Shown: one piece after another, positions 6,569 through 12,781 of the stretch
Layout: each line of letters starts with the position of its first letter
Numbering within the stretch: position 1 is the stretch's first letter
Assembly: GCA_016219145.1 (NCBI GenBank)
Contig: JACRCG010000117.1
Location: 1 to 12,781, forward strand
DNA from: Deltaproteobacteria bacterium
GTDB taxonomy: Bacteria; Desulfobacterota; Desulfuromonadia; Geobacterales; Pseudopelobacteraceae
Reading direction: 5' to 3'
Length of the DNA: 12,781 bases
Program-made: the position numbers and the translations under genes
Notes under the pieces: generated by a model
The model's input: only the letters and a program-made list of their open reading frames with translations
Told to the model about the DNA's origin: nothing
Databases searched by the model: none

Positions 6569-7159
6569 TCAGCGGGTAATAACCTTAACAAATCTTACGA
6601 GATAATCCACGCCCGACCAGATCGTCAGCAGAGTCGCTATCCAGAGATAAAACATGCCGACATTATGCATGTTAACCGATACCAGCGGATGTGCAATCCC
6701 GAAAAACCAGTTGTAATCATAGTGCAGAACAAGCCCCAGTATCGCCACGATCTGAAAGATGGTCTTGAATTTTCCGAGTTCGCTGGCAGCGATCACAATT
6801 CCCTCGCTTGAAGCGATTCCACGCAATCCGGTTATTATTATCTCGCGCCCCAGAATAACCAGCACCATCAATCCCGGCACCCTGTTGAACGGCAGGATCA
6901 TGATCAGGGCCGCCATGACGATCAGCTTGTCTGCAATCGGATCCAGAAACTTGCCGAACACCGTGACGATACCCATGCGACGCGCCAGATAGCCATCCAG
7001 CCAGTCGGTAATGGATGCCAGCGCAAATACCACAGCAGCCCAGAATCCGGCCAGTCTTGTAGGTGACAGCAGCAGCGCCGCCATAAGCGGGATAGCTGCG
7101 ATCCGTGCCATGGTGAGAATATTGGGGAGGTTCAGAATCTGGTTCCGGTCGCTAGTCAT
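6569..7159 (-). CDS. pgsA: CDP-diacylglycerol--glycerol-3-phosphate 3-phosphatidyltransferase
   Basis: Inner-membrane enzyme that joins CDP-diacylglycerol and sn-glycerol 3-phosphate to phosphatidylglycerophosphate, the committed step to phosphatidylglycerol and cardiolipin. The CDP-alcohol phosphotransferase signature is complete: D52, D55-G56-x2-A59-R60-x8-G69-x3-D73-x3-D77. The N-terminus NLPNILTMARIAAIP and several hydrophobic helices fit PgsA in particular. The 196-residue length is usual. The ATG directly abuts the TAG of the upstream lytic transglycosylase gene (TAGATG), and the GGCGG at its end is the only ribosome-binding candidate, so the two genes form an operon with probable coupling. 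Phosphatidylserine and phosphatidylcholine synthases share the motif, but their flanks differ. Confidence 0.95.
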   Translation of the reverse strand: MTSDRNQILNLPNILTMARIAAIPLMAALLLSPTRLAGFWAAVVFALASITDWLDGYLARRMGIVTVFGKFLDPIADKLIVMAALIMILPFNRVPGLMVLVILGREIIITGLRGIASSEGIVIAASELGKFKTIFQIVAILGLVLHYDYNWFFGIAHPLVSVNMHNVGMFYLWIATLLTIWSGVDYLVRFVKVITR

Positions 7160-7795
7160 CTAGATACCGCCGGATTGATATGACTGCATGTAGGAAAGAA
7201 CGCGGTTGACATAGGTACGGGTCTCGTTGAATGGTGGAATGCCGCCATACTTGGCAACTTTGCTGAGGCCGGCGTTGTAGGCGGCCAGGGCCAGGGAAAC
7301 ATCTCCTCTGAAGGTGTCCAGCAAAAAGCGGAGGTATTTCACACCCCCCTCCACATTATCTCTGGGATTAAAACGGTCGGCAACTTTCAGGGATTTGGCA
7401 GTGCCCGGCATAAGCTGCATCAGTCCGCTGGCCCCCTTGCTGGAGACAGCATTGGGATTGTAGCCCGATTCAGCGTGAATGACCGCTTTGACCAGAGAAA
7501 CGCTGACTCCGTATTTCTCGGAACATGACTTGATCAGCTGTTCATACTCGGCCGGATTTACTGTGCTGGCATACTTCAGTTTTGTGCGCAGCTCCCTGTC
7601 TTTTTTCAAATCCCGCATGAATATTTTGAAACGCTTGTCGGTGGGCGCATCGGTAAAATGAATGATCCCTTCATCGTCTTCATAACGGTAGATATCAGCC
7701 CAGGAGTGTGAACTCAGGGAAAAACAGATCAAGGCCGCCAGCGACATAATACCGATCGCCTTGCAGCAGCAAAAGCTTGTGAGCAGGTTCTTCAT
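7160..7795 (-). CDS. Periplasmic lytic transglycosylase with DUF4124 and SLT domains
   Basis: Probable muramidase-type lytic transglycosylase that cleaves peptidoglycan glycan strands, leaving 1,6-anhydro ends. From the ATG at 7795 it has 211 residues: a signal peptide (about 1-33, ending SHSWA), a DUF4124-like stretch (IYRYEDDEGIIHFTDAP) common in front of proteobacterial SLT domains, and an SLT domain from about 95 on. The domain has the catalytic Glu109 in AESGYN and the motifs GLMQLMPGTA, NV..GVKYL and ALAAYNAG, ending with YVNRVLSYM. The frame is open to a TTG at 7831, but the ATG gives a proper signal peptide (Lys near the start, then hydrophobic core), so it is preferred. Its Shine-Dalgarno is weak. 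It is first in an operon with pgsA and divergent from purM. It could modify peptidoglycan in general or serve a neighbouring envelope complex; nothing here decides. Confidence 0.9.
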   Translation of the reverse strand: MKNLLTSFCCCKAIGIMSLAALICFSLSSHSWADIYRYEDDEGIIHFTDAPTDKRFKIFMRDLKKDRELRTKLKYASTVNPAEYEQLIKSCSEKYGVSVSLVKAVIHAESGYNPNAVSSKGASGLMQLMPGTAKSLKVADRFNPRDNVEGGVKYLRFLLDTFRGDVSLALAAYNAGLSKVAKYGGIPPFNETRTYVNRVLSYMQSYQSGGI

Positions 7796-7865
7796 ACGTA
7801 CCAGTAATCCCAAAACATCTGGATTTGTCAAGAGATATTCTGATTCTTATACATTTGGAGGCAGT

Positions 7866-7883
7866 TTGAAATTGACATTTCAA
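7866..7883. repeat. Perfect 7-bp inverted repeat over the purM -35 box
   Basis: TTGAAAT (7866-7872) and ATTTCAA (7877-7883) are exact reverse complements separated by TGAC. The repeat covers the whole -35 hexamer of the purM promoter, a classic position for a repressor site. It does not resemble the E. coli PurR operator. Chance occurrence in AT-rich sequence is possible. Confidence 0.6.
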
Positions 7884-7900
7884 GGGCCATGTTCTACAAA
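7872..7900 (+). promoter_or_regulatory. Sigma70-type promoter of purM-purN
   Basis: A consensus -35 box TTGACA (7872-7877), an exact 17-bp spacer and a -10-like TACAAA (7895-7900, 4 of 6). The predicted start is near 7907. The message would carry a short leader with a strong Shine-Dalgarno AGGAGG (7915-7920) 9 nt before the purM ATG. Confidence 0.6.
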
Positions 7901-7929
7901 GACGTTCCAGTTTCAGGAGGAAATAATCA

Positions 7930-8982
7930 ATGAATGATCGACATGCAACCTATAAGGACGCCGGAGTGGATATCGCCGCCGGCAACAGTTTTGTAAACAT
8001 GATCAAGCCGCTGGTCAAGGCTACTTCCCGCCCGGAGGTACTGGCTGATATCGGCGGCTTTGGCGGTTTGTTCGCTCTTAATACCACCAAATACAAGAAT
8101 CCGGTTCTGGTTTCAGGCACGGACGGAGTCGGCACAAAGCTGAAGATCGCATTTATGGCTGACCGTCATGATACCGTGGGGATTGACCTGGTCGCGATGT
8201 GTGTCAACGATATCATTGTCCAGGGCGCCGAACCGCTCTTTTTTCTGGATTACCTGGCCACCGGCAAGCTTCTGCCTGAAAAGGCAGCCGATATCGTAAA
8301 AGGAATAGCAGAAGGGTGCAAACAGGCCGGTTGTGCCTTGATCGGCGGAGAGACTGCCGAGATGCCAGGTTTTTATGCCGACGGAGAGTATGATATTGCC
8401 GGTTTCACTGTCGGTGTAGTTGATCGCGAGGCGATCATTGACGGTTCCTGCATCTCGGTCGGTAACCGCCTGATCGGCATCGCATCCAGCGGTCTGCACA
8501 GCAACGGTTACTCGCTGGCCCGCAAACTGATCTTTGAACAGATGGGATTATCAATTGATTCGGAACTTCCGGGCAGCGGCGGCAGCGTGGCAGATGTCCT
8601 GCTTGCGCCCACACGCATCTATGTCCGTTCCATCTTGAACCTCATCAAGGATTTCTCCATCAACGGTATTGCCCACATCACCGGCGGCGGACTGCTGGAA
8701 AATATTCCGCGCGTACTGCCGAAAGGGTGTCAGGCCGACTTGCATCTGAACAGCTGGACCCGTCCGCCTCTTTTCGACATTCTGCGCGATGCCGGCAACG
8801 TTGAGCTCAGCGAGATGTACCGCACCTTTAATATGGGTATCGGGATGGTGCTGGCGGTACCTGAAAGCCAGGCCGAGGATGTGATTGATCGCCTGAAGGG
8901 GTTGGGAGAGCAGGCCTGGATAATCGGTGAAGTTTCACTATGCAGCGATGGACATGAGCGCGTAGAACTGATGGGAGCATAG
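7930..8982 (+). CDS. purM: Phosphoribosylformylglycinamidine cyclo-ligase (AIR synthetase)
   Basis: Cytoplasmic enzyme of de novo purine synthesis that closes the imidazole ring: FGAM plus ATP gives AIR. The 350-residue protein starts NDRHATYKDAGVDIAAGN, as PurM does, and has the ATP-binding loop SGTDGVGTKLKIA, the segment GGETAEMPG, GIASSGLHSNGYSLAR and HITGGGLLENIPRVLP, all in the usual order. Length is close to E. coli PurM (345). A strong AGGAGG ribosome-binding site and a good promoter lie just upstream. It is followed by purN after 2 bp, the common purM-purN pairing, although PurN acts two steps earlier in the pathway. It diverges from the lytic transglycosylase gene. Confidence 0.98.
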   Translation: MNDRHATYKDAGVDIAAGNSFVNMIKPLVKATSRPEVLADIGGFGGLFALNTTKYKNPVLVSGTDGVGTKLKIAFMADRHDTVGIDLVAMCVNDIIVQGAEPLFFLDYLATGKLLPEKAADIVKGIAEGCKQAGCALIGGETAEMPGFYADGEYDIAGFTVGVVDREAIIDGSCISVGNRLIGIASSGLHSNGYSLARKLIFEQMGLSIDSELPGSGGSVADVLLAPTRIYVRSILNLIKDFSINGIAHITGGGLLENIPRVLPKGCQADLHLNSWTRPPLFDILRDAGNVELSEMYRTFNMGIGMVLAVPESQAEDVIDRLKGLGEQAWIIGEVSLCSDGHERVELMGA

Positions 8983-8984
8983 AC

Positions 8985-9605
8985 GTGGCAGGCAAAGTTC
9001 CATGCATGCTGGGAGTTTTGGTATCCGGCGGCGGCACCAATCTTCAGGCGATAATAGACTGTATCGAGGCCGGTTGGCTTAACGCTCGGATTGGCTGTGT
9101 AATCAGCAACAATGCCGACGCATATGCTATCATTCGCGCCCAAAAAAGCGGCATCCCGGTGGTGATCCATGAAAACAGCGGATTTTCTGATCGCCGGAAA
9201 TACGATGCCGCCACCGTTGAAATTCTGCGGGATCATGGTGCGGAGCTTGTCGTTCTGGCCGGGTTCATGCGGATATTGTCAGATGTAATGGTCGATGCCT
9301 TTCCAGGCGCCATCATCAACATCCACCCAGCCCTGCTTCCCGCCTTTCCCGGTCTTCACGCCCAGCAGCAGGCTCTTGACTATGGTGTCCGCTACAGCGG
9401 CTGTACCGTGCATTTTGTGGATTGCGGGACTGATACCGGCCCGATCATCATGCAGTCCGTAGTTCCGGTCGAGCAGGATGATTCCGAAGCATCTCTCTCG
9501 GCGCGCATTCAAATAGCCGAGCATAAGGCACTGCCCGCCGCCATAAGCCTTTATGCGGAAGGCAGGTTAAAGATTGAGGGGCGTCATGTTCGGATACTGG
9601 CATAA
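8985..9605 (+). CDS. purN: Phosphoribosylglycinamide formyltransferase 1 (GART)
   Basis: Transfers the formyl group of 10-formyltetrahydrofolate to GAR, giving FGAR in purine synthesis. The 206-residue protein has the phosphate-binding VLVSGGGTNLQAI (11-23), the catalytic region NIHPALLPAFPG with N112 and H114, and D150 in TDTGPII. These correspond to N106, H108 and D144 of E. coli PurN. The start is GTG at 8985, 2 bp after the purM stop, with GGGAG (8973-8977) as ribosome-binding site inside the end of purM. No other start fits the family N-terminus. It is the formate-independent-of-ATP type (PurN), not the ATP-grasp PurT. It is co-transcribed with purM, and no hairpin terminator was seen before rpsT. 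Confidence 0.97.
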   Translation: MAGKVPCMLGVLVSGGGTNLQAIIDCIEAGWLNARIGCVISNNADAYAIIRAQKSGIPVVIHENSGFSDRRKYDAATVEILRDHGAELVVLAGFMRILSDVMVDAFPGAIINIHPALLPAFPGLHAQQQALDYGVRYSGCTVHFVDCGTDTGPIIMQSVVPVEQDDSEASLSARIQIAEHKALPAAISLYAEGRLKIEGRHVRILA

Positions 9606-9611
9606 TATCAC

Positions 9612-9641
9612 TTGACAACACACTGATTATAATAGTAAAAA
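9612..9641 (+). promoter_or_regulatory. Candidate promoter region for rpsT
   Basis: The 89-bp gap after purN is very AT-rich. TTGACA (9612-9617) with an 18-bp spacer leads to TAAAAA (9636-9641, 4 of 6). A perfect TATAAT (9628-9633) is also present, but only 10 bp from that -35 box, so it would need a different, poor -35 (around ATATCA). Two overlapping promoters are possible. Consensus matching only. Confidence 0.45.
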
Positions 9642-9694
9642 ACTAGCTTCGTTTATATTAACTCAAAAAAGAAAGAAATAACTGGAGGTGTAGT

Positions 9695-9958
9695 TTGGCT
9701 CATCATAAGTCGGCAATCAAAAGGATCAAACAGAATGCAAAAAGGAACGCACGTAATCGTCACGTTTCCTCGACGCTGAAAACATATATCAAGCGTGTTC
9801 GTGAGGCCGTTGAAGCCAAGGACAAGGATGCCGCCGTCGCCGCTCTCAAGCTGGCAATTCCGGTAATTGATGCTACCGCCACCAAAGGGGTGATTCACAG
9901 CTCCAATGCGTCACGCAACGTTTCCCGTCTGACAAAGCTGGTTAACACACTCGGCTGA
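9695..9958 (+). CDS. rpsT: Small ribosomal subunit protein S20 (TTG start)
   Basis: Primary binder of 16S rRNA in 30S assembly. The 87-residue, strongly basic helical protein starts AHHKSAIKRIKQNAKRNARN after the initiator and ends TKGVIHSSNASRNVSRLTKLV, both typical of S20. The start codon is TTG at 9695, supported by a strong GGAGGTG (9684-9690) 4 nt upstream and by the family N-terminus; there is no usable ATG. E. coli rpsT also starts with UUG, where the weak codon takes part in autoregulation by S20, so the same logic may hold here (inference). A single-gene transcript is likely: own promoter region upstream, strong terminator 22 bp downstream. Confidence 0.97.
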   Translation: MAHHKSAIKRIKQNAKRNARNRHVSSTLKTYIKRVREAVEAKDKDAAVAALKLAIPVIDATATKGVIHSSNASRNVSRLTKLVNTLG

Positions 9959-9980
9959 TCGGATTCTCGGTTGAATCAAT

Positions 9981-10018
9981 AAAGGGGGCTGCCATTCAAG
10001 TGCATGCCCCCTTTTGTT
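9981..10018. terminator. Intrinsic terminator after rpsT, probably bidirectional
   Basis: AAAGGGGGC (9981-9989) pairs perfectly with GCCCCCTTT (10006-10014) around a 16-base loop, followed by TTTTGTTGTTT on the + strand. Read on the minus strand the stem is followed by TTTATTGATT, so it can also stop transcripts from the convergent holA, whose stop codon is 22 bp away. GC-rich stem plus T-rich tail is the standard rho-independent form. Confidence 0.9.
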
Positions 10019-10036
10019 GTTTGTCGGCGAATGCTT

Positions 10037-11035
10037 CTACCGTAAATCATCCCGGCATATTCCCATTACCAGCCCATGGATCAGGGAATAAGGCTGCCCC
10101 CCCGATTTGGAGGCCAGATCACAGCGGTACAACTCGTCAAAAATCCGCTTCAGCTCACTCCTTGCAAAATTACGGGCCTGCCGCACAGTCTCTCCCAAAA
10201 AAAAGGTATGGATATTAAGTTCCCGGCCGATGTCGGCATCAGTTTTCTTTGCGTCCAGAAGCTCTCGCACACGCCACAACTTCCTGAAATGCTGCGTCAA
10301 AGCTCCCAGTATCATCGGCGCCTCCTCTCCGTTCAAGAAGAGAGCATCCAGGCTTCTGACGGAATTATGCAAGTCGCGAAGCCCCAGGTACTTTGCCAGC
10401 TCAAAAGCGGTAAAAGCCTTACTGCTGCTGGCCATGGTACGCACATCGTCTACTGAAATACGGGCCTGTTTTCCGGCATAGACCAGCAGTTTTTCGATCT
10501 GGGACGAAAGTTCCTGCAAATTGTTGCCGATCAGCGCCGCCAGCAGTTCCGCCGCCGCGGAATCGATCGGTTTGCCGTGGCCGAGAGCCTCACTCTGAAT
10601 AAAAGCGGTCAGCTTGTTATCGTAGATTCTTTTGTATTCAACCAACTCGCCATGTTTTTTCAGTTCCAGAAAAAACTTCTTGCGCTGGTCGATTTTGGTG
10701 CCGGTCAGCAGCAGACAGGTGCTTTTGGCCGGATTCTGTACATATGGAAGCAATACCTCAAGAGCTTCGGCCTTCAGTTGTTCGGCCCGCTTGACCAGAA
10801 CAGCCCGGCGCTCGGCAAACATCGGCAAAGTCTGGGCCGAATCGACTATATCCACACCTTTGGATTCGTTGCCGAAATATACGTTGAAATTGAAATCCTT
10901 GAGTGAGTGGTCAATGGCCTTGTCAAGCAGCATGCGGGCTGCCCGCTCCACCAGAAAGGATTCCTCGCCATACAGGTAGCAGACCGGGGGGATCAGGCCT
11001 TTTGAAAGGGATTTTTCAAACTCCTGGGGTGTCAT
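10037..11035 (-). CDS. holA: DNA polymerase III, delta subunit
   Basis: Clamp-loader wrench subunit that binds and opens the beta sliding clamp during loading. The 332-residue protein has the HolA features: PPVCYLYGEESFLVE near the N-terminus (an AAA+ fold without a functional P-loop), FNFNVYFGNE, the helical middle domain with NNLQELSSQIEKLLVYAG, and the C-terminal collar domain with FELAKYLGLRD, LGALTQHFRKLWRV and a final LIHGLVMG. Length matches the family (E. coli 343). The ATG lies 2 bp after the lptE stop with no strong Shine-Dalgarno, so coupling to lptE is likely. The order leuS-lptE-holA is widely conserved in Proteobacteria, which supports the call. Confidence 0.96.
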   Translation of the reverse strand: MTPQEFEKSLSKGLIPPVCYLYGEESFLVERAARMLLDKAIDHSLKDFNFNVYFGNESKGVDIVDSAQTLPMFAERRAVLVKRAEQLKAEALEVLLPYVQNPAKSTCLLLTGTKIDQRKKFFLELKKHGELVEYKRIYDNKLTAFIQSEALGHGKPIDSAAAELLAALIGNNLQELSSQIEKLLVYAGKQARISVDDVRTMASSSKAFTAFELAKYLGLRDLHNSVRSLDALFLNGEEAPMILGALTQHFRKLWRVRELLDAKKTDADIGRELNIHTFFLGETVRQARNFARSELKRIFDELYRCDLASKSGGQPYSLIHGLVMGICRDDLR

Positions 11036-11037
11036 AA

Positions 11038-11562
11038 TCAGTAGGACTGCTCAATGGCGGAAATGAATTTCTGGGAGATTACCCTGGAAGCGGCATCAAG
11101 CGCGCTCTCCTCGGCACTACGCTGCAGGGCCAGATCAATATTGGCCGGGTACTCTTTGGCGGCGTTAAGAACACCTTTCCAGTATGGCGTCACTTCCCCT
11201 TTGCGATAAATTTCCAGCTCGACAGAAATTGCAAGCCGGTAGGACCTGACTTGATCAATTGCACTATACGAGGTTACGGTATTGGTGTAGGAGAGCAGCC
11301 TGCCTTTCACTATCAGGTCGGCAGCGCTCTCGTTACCGGAAGGAGTCAGACCACGCAAGGCGTGACTCTCGGCATACAAGCCTCGCCTTAGAACGGTCTG
11401 GGCTGTGGGGCTGATGCTTTCATTGCCGATAAACGGCACCCAGATCTGTTGACCGGCCGTCAAGCGGTGCGCCGGCGAGTTTGTCAGGTGATAGCCGCAT
11501 CCAGCCAGGACAGCTATGGACAACAGGAACAGTGAAAAACGTAATCGCGTAATCAAAGCCAT
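11038..11562 (-). CDS. lptE: LPS-assembly lipoprotein LptE (RlpB family)
   Basis: Outer-membrane lipoprotein that plugs the LptD barrel and helps insert LPS in the outer leaflet. The 174-residue protein has a lipoprotein signal peptide with basic n-region (ITRLR), hydrophobic core and lipobox L19-A20-G21-C22, followed by GYHL, the typical LptE start of the mature chain. There is no Asp at +2, consistent with sorting to the outer membrane. The motif WVPFIGNES and the C-terminal helix with ALQRSAEESALDAASR fit the LptE fold. The ATG overlaps the leuS TGA by one base (TGATG), and holA follows after 2 bp. Sequence identity in LptE families is low, so the call leans on the lipobox-CGYHL start and the leuS-lptE-holA order. 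Confidence 0.93.
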   Translation of the reverse strand: MALITRLRFSLFLLSIAVLAGCGYHLTNSPAHRLTAGQQIWVPFIGNESISPTAQTVLRRGLYAESHALRGLTPSGNESAADLIVKGRLLSYTNTVTSYSAIDQVRSYRLAISVELEIYRKGEVTPYWKGVLNAAKEYPANIDLALQRSAEESALDAASRVISQKFISAIEQSY

Positions 11563-12781
11563 CAGCTCTGCCCCACTACGATATTTACCAGTTTGCCGGC
11601 TACACAGATAACCTTGAGTACTTTCTTGCCTTCGATGAATGGCGCCACCTTTTCATCTGACAGCGCCAGAGCCTTCAACTCATCCTCGCCGGCGCCGGCG
11701 GCAACGGTTACCTTGGATCTCAGCTTGCCGTTGACCTGCACGACAACCAGCAGCTCTTCATCAACAACCGCATCACGATCATATTCCGGCCAGTCAGTCT
11801 GAGACAATGGGACGGCATTTCCCATGCGCTGCCACAGCTCTTCAGTAATGTGCGGCACAAAAGGGGCCATAAGCAGTACGACACTCTGAAGCGCCTCTCT
11901 CATTACGGCAGCTGATTGCGCAGTACCGGACTCAGCGGGCTGTAGTGTGTTCAGCAGCTCCATCACGGAGGCTATGGCAGTATTGAAATGGAAACGTTCT
12001 TCAACATCCTCGGTCACTTTGCGAATAGTTTTGTGTACTGCACGCCTGAGATTTCTTTCGGCTGGATCAAGCGAAGCGGCATCTAGCACCGGAGCGCCGC
12101 TGATCTCGTCCAGGCGGTCATGAACAAGCTTCCAGATCCTGTTAAGAAAGCGGAATGAGCCCTCTACCCCCTGATCGTTCCAGTCCAGGTCCTTTTCTGG
12201 AGGAGCGGCAAATAGTGAAAATAAACGCGCCGTATCGGAACCGTATTTGCTGATCAGACTATCCGGGTCAACGACATTCCCCTTGGACTTGCTCATCTTG
12301 GCGCCATCCTTGATGACCATACCCTGCGTCAGCAGGTTAATGAAGGGCTCGTCGGCAGTGATGTGACCCAGATCGCGCAGAACTTTGGTAAAAAAGCGTG
12401 CGTACAGCAGATGCAGAACCGCATGTTCGATACCGCCGATATACTGATCAACCGACATCCAGTAATCAACCCGCTCGCGATCAAGGATACCGTCCAGATA
12501 ATCAGAACAGCAGTAGCGCAGAAAGTACCAGGATGACTGGACAAAAGTGTCCATTGTGTCAGTCTCTCTGCGGGCTGCCTGGCCGCATGCCGGGCAGGAG
12601 CAGTTGACAAACGACTCCATCTGTGCCAGCGGACTGCCCCCCTCACCGGTAAAAACCACATCTTTTGGCAGAACAACCGGAAGATCCTTTTCCGGAACCG
12701 GCACAACACCGCAGTCAAGGCAGTAGATGACCGGAATCGGATTGCCCCAGTAGCGCTGCCGTGAAATTCCCCAGTCCCTGA
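11562..12781 (-). CDS. leuS: Leucyl-tRNA synthetase (N-terminal half outside window)
   Basis: Class I synthetase that charges tRNA-Leu. The frame is open to the right edge; the first visible residues read RDWGISRQRYWGNPIPVIYC, which lies after the CP1 editing domain. About 405 C-terminal residues are seen, roughly half of the usual 820-870. The HIGH motif and editing domain are therefore beyond the window. The zinc-knuckle cysteines (CLDC just inside the edge, then CSCPACG), the DTFVQSSWYFLRY segment, and the catalytic KMSKS (codons at 12299 down to 12285, in AKMSKSKGNVVDPD) are all present. The anticodon-binding helical domain and C-terminal domain (VVQVNGKLRSKV) follow. The GTG at 12704 is an internal valine, not a start. 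It is upstream of lptE and holA in one tight operon. Confidence 0.98.
   Translation of the reverse strand, partial: RDWGISRQRYWGNPIPVIYCLDCGVVPVPEKDLPVVLPKDVVFTGEGGSPLAQMESFVNCSCPACGQAARRETDTMDTFVQSSWYFLRYCCSDYLDGILDRERVDYWMSVDQYIGGIEHAVLHLLYARFFTKVLRDLGHITADEPFINLLTQGMVIKDGAKMSKSKGNVVDPDSLISKYGSDTARLFSLFAAPPEKDLDWNDQGVEGSFRFLNRIWKLVHDRLDEISGAPVLDAASLDPAERNLRRAVHKTIRKVTEDVEERFHFNTAIASVMELLNTLQPAESGTAQSAAVMREALQSVVLLMAPFVPHITEELWQRMGNAVPLSQTDWPEYDRDAVVDEELLVVVQVNGKLRSKVTVAAGAGEDELKALALSDEKVAPFIEGKKVLKVICVAGKLVNIVVGQS

Noticed and set aside
7796..7831. TTG start of the lytic transglycosylase at 7831
   Set aside because: It would place 12 residues before a normal signal peptide; the ATG at 7795 gives the expected n-region. 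The TTGACA there looks like a -35 box but lacks a matching -10.
12398..12607. Small + strand frame opposite leuS
   Set aside because: Antisense to the conserved catalytic and zinc region of LeuRS; shadow frame.

Overview
The window is an ordinary chromosomal housekeeping region of a Gram-negative bacterium with a moderately GC-rich genome. Gene content suggests a Geobacter/Pelobacter-type member of the Desulfuromonadota: an outer-membrane LPS assembly lipoprotein (LptE), a free-standing ExeA/GspB pair, a DUF4124-SLT lytic transglycosylase, and EF-P with EpmA and a KamA-like partner. The lineage is inferred from protein resemblance, not from a search. No transposase, integrase, CRISPR array, tRNA or rRNA was recognised.

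Left part (1-4724) is mostly translation: the 3' part of proS (cut by the window edge), then infA, efp and epmA on the + strand, and an epmB/kamA-type radical SAM gene that converges on epmA. EpmB-type enzymes make beta-lysine, EpmA attaches it to a lysine of EF-P, and the modified EF-P relieves ribosome stalling at polyproline. Together these genes look like a complete EF-P maturation module.

Middle part (4860-7795) concerns the envelope. An ExeA-type AAA ATPase and a GspB-type protein overlap by 4 bp and are probably translationally coupled. They converge, with a 9-bp gap, on a two-gene minus-strand operon made of a periplasmic lytic transglycosylase and pgsA (phosphatidylglycerophosphate synthase).

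Right part (7930-12781) holds purM-purN (two purine biosynthesis steps, with a good sigma70-like promoter), rpsT (ribosomal protein S20, TTG start), a strong intrinsic terminator that can serve both strands, and the minus-strand operon leuS-lptE-holA. leuS is cut by the right edge, and leuS, lptE and holA are packed with a 1-bp overlap and a 2-bp gap.

No clearly new system was found. The items most worth a second look are four. (1) The KamA/EpmB protein combines the substrate-binding residues of true lysine 2,3-aminomutase with the short architecture of EpmB. (2) A long near-perfect palindrome coincides with a candidate infA promoter. (3) A perfect inverted repeat sits on the -35 box of purM. 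(4) The ExeA/GspB pair is short and isolated from other type II secretion genes, and its ExeA lacks room for a peptidoglycan-binding domain. There is no gene-free stretch longer than 300 bases.
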